64,000 bases of DNA, from the NCBI RefSeq assembly GCF_037975245.1, contig NC_092571.1, positions 17,233,917 through 17,297,916 on the forward strand, read 5' to 3'. Positions 57,601-62,734 of the stretch are shown piece by piece. The stretch's first letter is position 1; every line of letters begins with the position of its first letter. The notes below the pieces were generated by a model, which was not told the origin of the DNA, ran no database searches, and saw only the letters and a list, made by a program, of their open reading frames with translations. The translations under genes were made by a program, and so were the position numbers. Source of the stretch: Apostichopus japonicus. Taxonomy: Eukaryota; Echinodermata; Holothuroidea; Aspidochirotida; Stichopodidae.

Positions 57601-59975
57601 AAAGAACACGAAAGGTGTGGGCGCTAGATATTTCAAGGATAGCACTTTTTGAGAAGAATGGCTATTGTATGGTTTGACAAGAAGTTAGTATGTATTGTAT
57701 GTCGAAAAAAACATAAAGGTGCATTGAGAAGTGAGTGTAACAGCTTTGAGTTTCGTTCCTAAGTTTAATTAACAACTATAGAAGGAAGTATATGACCTTG
57801 GTCAGAAAAAGGCTTGATCAAGTCAAGAAGGTTTCATGTACATTTTGATACTGTATATGCATAATGATGATATTTGCATAAACTTGCATAAATTTGCATA
57901 AAGTGAAAATAGTATTTTATGTTCTGGATAAACAGGGTAATGATCAAAATCGATACTGCAATCCAGTAATATAAAGAAATTGCGTGAAGTTTTGTATCAA
58001 ACGTTCGCGATGACTTTTACGAGGGAATATTAAAAATTTAATCGGTTTAAAAGAGCCTTACCAGTTTTCAGTGGGAATGGTTCTGCAATCTGTTTTCCAT
58101 TAACAAAGCAGGTGCATCCTTCAAATGGAACGAGGGTTATCTCGCCGTTCTTGTTCTCAAACCTACAGTGTTCTTCTTTGATTTCTGGTCCACTTAACTG
58201 AATATCTTGGAGGACCTTCTCGTTAGCTAATCCCACCCTATAAGTAAAATGTACGATTATAAAGTTAGCTAATCCCACCCTATAAGTAAAATGTACGATT
58301 ATAAAGTTAGCTAATCCCACCCTATAAGTAAAATGTACGATGATACATAATAGATATCGACCCCGTCGTTGAAAGAGGTCCTAGCTTAGTCTTCTGAAAT
58401 TATTTATATAAATTCTCAGAGACGGAAGTTTTCCCGTTTGTATTCAGAAAAGAAGTAAAGTGTTTATTATGTAAACTAAAAATTTCTTTTCATTCAAGAA
58501 TGACTTTGAAATGGTACATTGCAATGTTTACGAATCACTATGTAAAAACTTAAAAATACCTTTAATTTATTGAATTCCTAAATGCTGTCCTCTCGTTGAA
58601 TTTTGAAAGATTCTATTGTTTCAACGATAGACACTTGTGAAGCATTCAGCAGTGGGAAATGAGTAACCAGAATTGAGATGTTTTATGACGTTCAAGAAAT
58701 GCAGGCAAATAGCTAACATGTTAAACGCTAATGTCACGTTTCCTCCACTTCCATAATGTTGTTGGTAACATACTAATTATATGTACTGTAAACAATTTAA
58801 CATTATTCTTTATATCTTGTACAAGTTAAATTACGTATGTATGAAGGGAAACTAAAACTTTACATTTCGATCGAAATTTTAAACTGGAATAGAAAAGTTG
58901 AGGTGGAACAATGTAACAGGTACAACCATACATAAATATAAATTTAAAAAATAATCAAGAATAATAAATAAGTATTGTCTAATTTAAAATAAAGTTATAT
59001 CACCAGAAATATTAAACCATTGAAACTGATCCAATATTGCCAAAAGCACATCACATATTTAAAAAAAATATATAAACAAAATGTGAAAAAGGAAACAACA
59101 ACACTCAGAGAAAAAAATTGATGTAAATTCCAAACATTATTCACATTCCATCCCATTCTAACTCTGCGAGGCTAAATCTGACGCACGTAGTTTATTTTTA
59201 CCTCGTCGTTCCTTCTTTGATGTAGTACAGCAGACACTCGGACATAAATGGATCTTCATTCAAGTTGACAAGATGTGGGGCCTTCTTGGGGGAAAAGACG
59301 CCTACAGTTGTCCCGTCACGTATGGCCACGCCCATTTCAGCTAGCATTTCCTCCCTGTGGCGATAGAAACAATACTCGACATTGCTTCTGGTGAATAACA
59401 CGACCATTAATGAGTCCAAAACCTGTCTTGAATTTGCCTTAGTAATATGTTGCAGATGTTCCATTATCAAACCTGCGGCTCTGTTCTTCAAAAACAAAAA
59501 TTTCTAAAAAATTGCTAGACTATATGCTAAATTGACCACAATAATTTCATACTATCTTTCCAGTCTTTACTTGACTAATTTTAAATATGTATTTGTATGG
59601 CATTCACATTAAAGTTTAATAAAAAATTTTGCATTCACATTTTTTCATGGTAGCCTTCCTTACCTAAATAAATCTGTAAAAGGAAGTATGACTTAAGCCA
59701 TTTTTATTTTTTTAAAACATTTTTTATCTAAAGGTAGGAACTTTTTTAAAAACCCGGATGCTATAAAGGGGTAGCATACTTAGGACAATGTTTTGTGCTC
59801 AACATTTCACACAATAGGGACTGCTGAAATAACAATTGCTATTGTTTAATATTCATTCAGCTTTTCTTTCTGAAACAATGGCTTATTGTTCTCACCTTTG
59901 TAGACGAATATCTTCAGTTTTCTTCAGCTTCTCTTCCCACGTTTCGTTGAGTTCTGCGATCAACTTTTCAGATTC
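22569..59975 (-). CDS. KIF1: Kinesin-3 KIF1A/KIF1B/unc-104 orthologue, 3' part of the gene (28 exons)
   Basis: The product is a plus-end-directed microtubule motor of the kinesin-3 family; relatives carry synaptic-vesicle precursors and other organelles along axons. The window holds the part after the motor domain. Exons join to 3,798 nt (1,265 codons and a TAG stop) with all phases consistent. Numbering from the first exon here: FHA domain about 55-165, coiled coils about 185-260, KIF1B domain about 415-470, conserved stalk (DUF3694-type) region about 560-900, low-complexity acidic segment about 1000-1130, PH domain about 1150-1252, basic tail at the end. Vertebrate KIF1A/B have about 435 residues before the first codon seen here, so the motor exons lie beyond 64,000. 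Invertebrates usually have a single KIF1A/KIF1B co-orthologue, so A or B is not assigned. Introns carry six plus-strand SINEs and other repeats. Confidence 0.95.
23109..23175 (-). repeat. Dispersed 67-bp repeat, minus-strand copy
   Basis: Read on the minus strand this matches 35127-35193 with about four differences. It contains GAAGAAGATCCTGCTAGGAT and GAAACGT, a stem-loop followed by GAAAC that recalls a degenerate hammerhead-ribozyme core. It lies in the last KIF1 intron. Confidence 0.6.
23219..23337 (-). CDS. KIF1: KIF1 exon 27 (PH domain, last part)
   Basis: It encodes [20 protein letters not shown] and [19 protein letters not shown], the end of the PH domain. Reading through the strong donor (AG/GTAAGA) hits TAA at once, giving a version ending in ...AGSIR. 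The acceptor is GTCTACAG. Confidence 0.96.
24635..24827 (-). CDS. KIF1: KIF1 exon 26 (PH domain, first part)
   Basis: It encodes [40 protein letters not shown] and [20 protein letters not shown]. This is the KIF1 PH domain, which binds phosphoinositides on cargo vesicles. The acceptor is CCCTTCAG and the donor AGG/GTAAGT. Confidence 0.96.
25252..25492 (+). mobile_element. tRNA-derived SINE, copy 1
   Basis: A tRNA-like head has an A box (TTAGCTCAGTGGTTAA) and B box (GGTTCGAATCA). Its first bases GGAGTG pair with CACTCC at the end of the head. A shared body of about 150 bp follows, then a (CATA)n tail. It lies in a KIF1 intron, antisense to that gene. Confidence 0.85.
25555..25826 (-). CDS. 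KIF1: KIF1 exon 25 (low-complexity linker before PH)
   Basis: The 90 codons are acidic and Pro/Ser-rich, with little conservation until the end ([10 protein letters not shown], vertebrate LVPDIEEIRP). The acceptor is CACCTCAG and the donor ATAAG/GTAAAG. Confidence 0.92.
26982..27230 (-). CDS. KIF1: KIF1 exon 24
   Basis: It encodes [20 protein letters not shown] (vertebrate VEKTRHFLLLRE), a variable Ser/Asp-rich part ([10 protein letters not shown]), then [12 protein letters not shown], matching the vertebrate CLxLLTH block. It is 249 nt, phase 0 at both ends. The acceptor is TTTTGCAG and the donor AAG/GTAAAA. Confidence 0.94.
27461..27700 (+). mobile_element. tRNA-derived SINE, copy 2
   Basis: Full-length, with the same head, body and (TACA)n-type tail as the copy at 25252. 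It is antisense within a KIF1 intron and preceded by AAAAATTAC, as is the truncated copy at 36042. Confidence 0.85.
28185..28330 (-). CDS. KIF1: KIF1 exon 23
   Basis: It encodes [40 protein letters not shown] and EKLARLEE, nearly identical to vertebrate KIF1. The acceptor is CACCACAG and the donor GAG/GTATAC. Confidence 0.95.
29930..30066. repeat. Two-copy tandem duplication, about 76-bp period
   Basis: GTATCACATGCAAACCTGTT occurs twice, each time preceded by a GAGGTT-type word and followed by CAC. It is a simple local duplication inside a KIF1 intron. Confidence 0.55.
30494..30727 (+). mobile_element. tRNA-derived SINE, copy 3
   Basis: Full-length, with intact A and B boxes (GGTTCGAGCCA) and a short ACATGCAAACA tail. 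It is antisense within a KIF1 intron. Confidence 0.85.
31657..31728 (-). CDS. KIF1: KIF1 exon 22, probable cassette exon
   Basis: The 72 nt (24 codons) encode [20 protein letters not shown] and QIS. It has no counterpart in vertebrate KIF1, which goes straight from the GIYELSL block to the RRRRK block. Skipping it keeps the frame. The acceptor is CTTACAG and the donor AGTG/GTAAGA. Confidence 0.75.
32618..32679 (-). CDS. KIF1: KIF1 exon 21
   Basis: The 62 nt encode [20 protein letters not shown], matching vertebrate NRVTGIYELSL. The acceptor is CCCTGCAG and the donor CCAG/GTTTGT. It ends in phase 1, which allows direct joining to either of the next two exons. Confidence 0.9.
33083..33213 (-). 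CDS. KIF1: KIF1 exon 20
   Basis: It encodes [20 protein letters not shown] then [20 protein letters not shown]. Vertebrate match: ...QPAVITKDVCMVFYSRDAK...LFGSG. The acceptor is ACATCTAG and the donor GAT/GTAAGT. Confidence 0.93.
33730..33844 (-). CDS. KIF1: KIF1 exon 19
   Basis: It encodes [20 protein letters not shown] then [18 protein letters not shown], nearly identical to vertebrate KIF1. The acceptor is ATCCTAG and the donor GAA/GTAAGT. Confidence 0.95.
34462..34567 (-). CDS. KIF1: KIF1 exon 18
   Basis: It encodes [20 protein letters not shown] then [14 protein letters not shown], aligning with vertebrate GRIRN...LSLNI. The acceptor is CTTGTAG and the donor ACAG/GTGAGG. Confidence 0.93.
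34905..35056 (-). CDS. KIF1: KIF1 exon 17
   Basis: It encodes [40 protein letters not shown] and [10 protein letters not shown]. The HQGIQRRI block is near-invariant in KIF1 proteins. The acceptor is TCTACAG and the donor GTAG/GTCAGT. Confidence 0.95.
35127..35193 (+). repeat. Dispersed 67-bp repeat, plus-strand copy
   Basis: It is the inverted partner of 23109-23175 and contains GATCC and GGATC around TGCTA, then GAAACGT. A weaker relative lies near 35800-35862 (ATGAAGAAATCCTGCAAGAA and TGAAAC). It lies in the KIF1 intron between exons 16 and 17. Confidence 0.6.
35909..36017 (-). CDS. KIF1: KIF1 exon 16
   Basis: It encodes [20 protein letters not shown], then [15 protein letters not shown], matching the conserved DLLVWFEI block. 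A truncated antisense SINE ends only 24 bp upstream of the acceptor (TTTTCCAG). The donor is GGAGA/GTAAGT. Confidence 0.93.
36042..36117 (+). mobile_element. tRNA-derived SINE, copy 4, head only
   Basis: Only the tRNA-like head remains, ending at CCAAGATTAATG; the body and tail are missing. It lies 24 bp upstream (in KIF1 direction) of the exon 16 acceptor. Its minus strand reads GAGCTAACACTCC, with a CTAAC branch-point match. Confidence 0.85.
36518..36570 (-). CDS. KIF1: KIF1 exon 15
   Basis: The 53 nt encode [17 protein letters not shown], matching the vertebrate RPSRRHFPRVMPLSKP segment. The acceptor is CATTTCAG and the donor CCAG/GTGAGC. Confidence 0.92.
36825..37008 (+). mobile_element. 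LINE 3' end fragment
   Basis: Plus-strand codons at about 36825-36932 read [14 protein letters not shown], then [19 protein letters not shown] and a stop. This is the typical C-terminus of a non-LTR reverse transcriptase. It is followed by the 3' words TTAAGCGCTA and TTTGGCGCTATATAAA and an (ATT)n tail. It is a short dead fragment, antisense in a KIF1 intron. Confidence 0.75.
37128..37203 (-). other. Candidate frame-breaking (poison) exon in KIF1 intron
   Basis: A 76-nt open segment is flanked by a good acceptor (TTGTGCAG) and donor (ATT/GTAAGT). It can be entered in phase from exon 14 but leaves in the wrong phase, so including it brings a stop in a following exon. A long G run lies just past the donor. 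It has no vertebrate match and may be a decoy. Confidence 0.35.
37304..37422 (-). CDS. KIF1: KIF1 exon 14
   Basis: It encodes [20 protein letters not shown] and [10 protein letters not shown], matching the vertebrate segment ending in VFGHYQQHP, then a His/Gln-rich end. The acceptor is TAAAACAG and the donor CCAG/GTGAGG. Confidence 0.93.
39084..39171 (-). CDS. KIF1: KIF1 exon 13b (alternative, diverged duplicate)
   Basis: The 88 nt encode [20 protein letters not shown] then ALGVYYVQN. It shares about half its residues with exon 13a, has one codon fewer, and the same entry and exit phases. The acceptor TCTCGACAG and donor AAT/GTAAGT are intact and the frame is open, so it looks functional. 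Including both copies shifts the frame and reaches a stop six codons into 13b. It probably gives a second KIF1 isoform. Confidence 0.85.
39730..39789. repeat. 30-bp tandem duplication containing an X-box-like word
   Basis: AGTGAAATTAATTTCCATGG followed by AAACAGCCTTT occurs twice in tandem with one substitution (AGTGAAATT and then A or T). TTTCCATGGAAAC is palindromic. Confidence 0.75.
40889..40979 (-). CDS. KIF1: KIF1 exon 13a (canonical form of a duplicated exon)
   Basis: The 91 nt encode [20 protein letters not shown] then [10 protein letters not shown]. This is close to vertebrate KIF1A/KIF1B, so it is taken as the ancestral form. The acceptor is TCTCGAAG and the donor AAC/GTAAGT. A diverged second copy lies 1.7 kb downstream. 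Confidence 0.93.
41479..41656 (-). CDS. KIF1: KIF1 exon 12
   Basis: It encodes an acidic lead-in, then [20 protein letters not shown] and [10 protein letters not shown]. It ends in phase 2 with AA, which must be completed by a T from the next exon. Both alternative next exons begin with T. The acceptor is CCGCTCAG and the donor CAA/GTAAGT. Confidence 0.94.
42619..42929 (-). CDS. KIF1: KIF1 exon 11 (KIF1B domain, largest exon)
   Basis: The 311 nt encode [40 protein letters not shown], and [20 protein letters not shown], then a Ser/basic segment ending in [12 protein letters not shown]. It is strongly conserved with vertebrates. The acceptor is TTCCAACAG and the donor TGCA/GTAGGT. Confidence 0.95.
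43594..43740 (-). CDS. KIF1: KIF1 exon 10 (into KIF1B domain)
   Basis: It encodes [20 protein letters not shown], a linker, then [16 protein letters not shown]. Vertebrate genes have a repeated DPFYDR-W motif here; only one copy is visible in this isoform. The acceptor is TTTTTTTAG and the donor GAG/GTAGGT. Confidence 0.94.
44250..44480 (+). mobile_element. tRNA-derived SINE, copy 5, degraded head
   Basis: The A-box end is lost or mutated. The B-box part (GAGTTCAAGTCACTCC), body and (ACAT)n(CA)n tail are recognisable. It is antisense within a KIF1 intron. Confidence 0.75.
44667..44845 (-). CDS. KIF1: KIF1 exon 9
   Basis: It encodes [20 protein letters not shown], then [20 protein letters not shown] and HYWTLEKL, matching the conserved block before the KIF1B domain. 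The acceptor is TTTGTGCAG and the donor GCG/GTAAGG. Confidence 0.95.
45315..45383 (-). CDS. KIF1: KIF1 exon 8
   Basis: The 69 nt (23 codons, phase 0 at both ends) encode [20 protein letters not shown] and KKK, nearly identical to vertebrate KIF1. The acceptor is TTCACAG and the donor AAG/GTAATG. Confidence 0.94.
45694..45927 (+). mobile_element. tRNA-derived SINE, copy 6
   Basis: Full-length but diverged (TAGCTGAGTGG in the A box, GAGTTTGAGTCA in the B box), with a short tail. It is antisense within a KIF1 intron. Confidence 0.82.
46229..46305 (-). CDS. KIF1: KIF1 exon 7
   Basis: The 77 nt encode [20 protein letters not shown] then FTSIR. This aligns with the vertebrate segment FELAQWAFRKWKSHQFTSLR. 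The acceptor is CATCAG and the donor AGG/GTGAGT. Confidence 0.92.
49790..50107 (-). CDS. Unrecognised 105-codon open frame inside the large KIF1 intron
   Basis: The frame begins [20 protein letters not shown], has a central [18 protein letters not shown] and a tail of mixed composition. It is not low-complexity and, unlike its surroundings, not especially AT-biased. It matches no KIF1 part I know and has no obvious flanking splice sites in a KIF1 phase. It could be a single-exon gene, an exon of something else, or an old retrocopy fragment. I cannot name a function. Confidence 0.3.
   Translation of the reverse strand: MTIVIPKMSSLPVCVERLEDACRDSHTLNTCKEARTILVINWGAARTTQLITEDIIKLKDWIDESSSSFLVSLSFKHHLREGGWEAGKIEIISSMSAKWIIQLGI
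54644..54673. repeat. (TA)n microsatellite
   Basis: A TA dinucleotide run inside the large KIF1 intron. Confidence 0.9.
55636..55750 (-). CDS. KIF1: KIF1 exon 6 (coiled-coil end, acidic stretch)
   Basis: It encodes [20 protein letters not shown] followed by a Ser/Asp-rich segment (CDEDDDHIE) in the position of the poly-Glu stretch of vertebrate KIF1. The acceptor is CCTTCAG and the donor GAGA/GTAAGT. The next intron is the largest resolved one, about 9.3 kb. Confidence 0.9.
56759..56831 (-). CDS. KIF1: KIF1 exon 5 (coiled coil)
   Basis: The 73 nt encode [20 protein letters not shown] and QQRQ, a heptad-type segment nearly identical to vertebrate KIF1. The acceptor is TTCAAAG and the donor CAG/GTGAGT. 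Confidence 0.92.
57218..57428 (-). CDS. KIF1: KIF1 exon 4 (end of FHA, start of coiled coil)
   Basis: It encodes [20 protein letters not shown], which closes the FHA domain, then a Pro/Thr-rich linker, then [20 protein letters not shown], the conserved start of the coiled coil. It is 211 nt. The polypyrimidine tract of its acceptor is a long C run (plus-strand G run at 57435-57447). Confidence 0.94.
58062..58237 (-). CDS. KIF1: KIF1 exon 3 (FHA domain core)
   Basis: It encodes [20 protein letters not shown] then [20 protein letters not shown] and the VNGK turn, the FHA core. The acceptor TTATAG/GG is repeated twice more upstream by a 42-bp tandem triplication that also copies the first 15 exon bases. 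The donor is ACTG/GTAAGG. Confidence 0.93.
58222..58341 (-). repeat. 42-bp tandem triplication across the KIF1 exon 3 acceptor
   Basis: Units lie at 58222-58263, 58264-58305 and 58306-58341 (the last 36 bp long). Each holds, on the minus strand, TTTACTTATAG and then GGTGGGATTAGCTAAC: the acceptor plus the first bases of the exon. The copies are essentially identical, so the expansion is recent. Confidence 0.95.
59202..59354 (-). CDS. KIF1: KIF1 exon 2 (entry to FHA domain)
   Basis: The 153 nt encode [20 protein letters not shown], then the conserved [20 protein letters not shown] and [11 protein letters not shown]. This is the N-terminal strand set of the KIF1 FHA (phosphopeptide-binding-type) domain. 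The acceptor is TCGCCACAG and the donor GAG/GTAAAA. Confidence 0.94.
59896..59975 (-). CDS. KIF1: KIF1 exon 1 in window (neck coiled coil)
   Basis: It encodes [20 protein letters not shown] and a few further residues, a near-invariant KIF1 stretch just after the motor/neck. The acceptor is CCCGCAG and the donor AAAG/GTGAGA; 80 nt, leaving phase 2. The exon upstream of this one is outside the window. Confidence 0.93.
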
Positions 59976-62340
59976 CTGCGGGTGAAGTAGATGACAGTGA
60001 TACAGTATCAGAGCTGTATGTATCATAACAAGGTGGTATTATGTGGCTCTGATATGTAATAAACAAAGGGTAGAAACAAACCTTTGTTCTGCCTGACTGT
60101 TATACCCAATTTTCACTTTCAAAGGCTGACTTCAAGTCCACATCTTCCCATAATAGCTAGCATGTTATATTTTTTAATGGCCAAGTTTCAAATTGACCAA
60201 CAACAGCTCACAATGACATGAGCCAGTTTCTTTCTTTGACAACCAAGTATCTAACCCACAACTGACTGCAGGGATATTAAACTAGTCTCCACTTTTTAAG
60301 GTCAAGTTTCGAACCCACAGCATGCCCATAATGAAGTGATCAAGTTTCTATTTTTAAAGGCCAAGTTTCGAACGCAGAACTACCCACAATGACTTGATCA
60401 AGTTTACCATTTTTAAAGGCCAAGCTTCAAACCCACAATTACTTATAATGAAGTGATCAAGTTTCCAGTTTTAAATGCCAAATTTGAAACCTACAACTAC
60501 CGTCAATAAATATGCTATATTTTTTTTTATATTTCTTTTAACTAGATCAGATATTTCTAGTAATAAGTGGAATGGAGTTTCACACAAATAGGAACTAAAA
60601 TTATATGGTAAAGCACTGGCTTCAATATAATGTGTAATGTACAAAGTAACCTATTCTTCTCCTTCCCTGCCCCCCCCCCCACACTCCCACTGAAAAACAG
60701 TCTTGCCAAACACTGATTGATTCCTCTACAAACTTTGTACTTAACTACATAGCTATGAGCCACCACTCCACAAATCAGTCATTAATACACTTTGTGTTAC
60801 ATATATGATATCACTGCATGATACTGCTATAAACACAACTAATGAGAGCACTGCAGGCTGAAATGTCCTTCACGAAAAAAAGACGATATTGAAGTACAAC
60901 GTCGCCAAAGTTAATGAACGGTAACCTTGATATAAAAATATAATCCATGTACTTTTGTTACGACGGTTTACAATGGAAGATGAAAGAATTATTGATGTCA
61001 TCGCTGTAGGATTAGATAGTTAACCTTGAAACTGCCTCTGTCTAACAATTAGATATCTGTCGATGGGGAATATCGATAGGAATAAATTCAACAATTACTT
61101 TCATACTGGCTCGCCGTTTATAGAGAACTCTTTGTGAGTCAGATACGACATTGAAAGAATAAGCTCCCATTTTATCCTAATCGATTTATCTTACTTCTTT
61201 CGATCAATGTTTCAGTGATTGACGTTGCTTAGAAAGTGTTTTATATTGCAAAATTCTGCTAAAATTTATCATTTTTTGATATATACACTTTTGGCCATCA
61301 CGCTGGCTAAATTAAAGAAAACCCTTTCAACGTTGATCTAGACAGATGGAAATTTATTATTAAGGTCTGATGAGACTGTTTCAGTTTTCTTGTGTATATT
61401 GGGTAGTATCTAAAGTCACAGAATGATCAATTAATATTTATACATTGATATATAGGTTAGTTCAGCTTCAAGTGCTTTTTCCCACACCAGAGTATTAAAG
61501 GAGGAGAGGTACCAATGCATCTGTTTACCCTCAAAATTCTTGGATAGGGATGTAAGATGTAAGGTAACTTTACCAGTAATCTATTTATTCCCAGTAACAA
61601 ATGGATATTTCAACTCTTCCCATATTTTTTATTCAGTTCTAGCCTTCTTCCCAAAAAACTACTACCACCACAAACATTCATACCACCTTACAAATTTTAC
61701 ACCTTAATGTCCCTCATTTAGTAATTAACTAATAAATAACTGATTCCTTGCCTATGCTGTGCCCTTGAACCCCACTCAGGGGGCCTAATGATGTCAATAT
61801 CTTTGCCGTTGCCTCATCAGAACACACAAAAATCCTGGGAAGCCTCGTTATGACTAATTACTCATGAAACAAACAGCCACTAGCCCTACATTCTGTGAAC
61901 TTGAATGTAGTTGATGTCAGGGTGAACACGTAACCCTTTATAAACACTTTCCTTCGACTTGACGACGATGTCATGAACAAATCATAACAGCTTGAACTAC
62001 ATATTGAAGGAGACAGCCTTTGCGATTGGTCGATGAAAGAAAGAAAGAATGGGTAACCTTGTCATTTCTAATTATCGGGAGAGCAACGTAGCCGATGCTT
62101 CGCTAGAATTTGACCTCCTCTAACATGTAGCAGATGTCAAGAGCGCACTAATCGAAACAAATCCCACTCATTAAAGTCACAATTAATTCCCATACAAGCC
62201 ACTCCACTGAGTCAAACAAATGACATACATCTCCTTGGAATTAATTGATTGAGAATTCACCGACCATGTCCAATGTTGCTACTAGGAGTTTAACTAGATT
62301 GCAGTCTGGAGAATGCAACCAATCCCTCCCCCCTCTACTG
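59976..62340. other. KIF1 intron, no exon seen
   Basis: Apart from the minisatellite, I see no segment matching kinesin motor or neck sequence. A C11 run lies near 60670. Confidence 0.5.
60179..60500. repeat. Minisatellite, about 60-bp period, five or six units
   Basis: Units begin with words like AAGGCCAAGTTTCGAACCCA and contain AATGAAGTGATCAAGTTT. Starts lie near 60179, 60299, 60357, 60416 and 60475, with a degraded unit near 60240. It lies in the KIF1 intron upstream of the first exon in the window. Confidence 0.8.
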
Positions 62341-62734
62341 CCTCCCTCCCTCCCTCCCCCCTCTACTGCCTCCCTCCCTCCCTCCCTCCCTCCCTCCCTC
62401 CCTCCCTCCCTCCCTCCCTCCCTCCCTCCCTCCCTCCCTCCCTCCCTCCCTCCCTCCCTCCCTCCCTCCCTCCCTCCCTCCCTCCCTCCCTCCCTCCCTC
62501 CCTCCCTCCCTCCCTCCCTCCCTCCCTCCCTCCCTCCCTCCCTCCCTCCCTCCCTCCCTCCCTCCCTCCCTCCCTCCCTCCCTCCCTCCCTCCCTCCCTC
62601 CCTCCCTCCCTCCCTCCCTCCCTCCCTCCCTCCCTCCCTCCCTCCCTCCCTCCCTCCCTCCCTCCCTCCCTCCCTCCCTCCCTCCCTCCCTCCCTCCCTC
62701 CCTCCCTCCCTCCGTCCCTCCGTCCCTCCCTCCC
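62341..62734. repeat. (TCCC)n tract, nearly 400 bp
   Basis: An almost uninterrupted CCCT tetranucleotide array, with small variants (CTCTACTG at the start, CCGT near the end). The minus strand is (GGGA)n. Long open frames on both strands here are artefacts of the 4-bp period and do not encode proteins. Confidence 0.97.
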
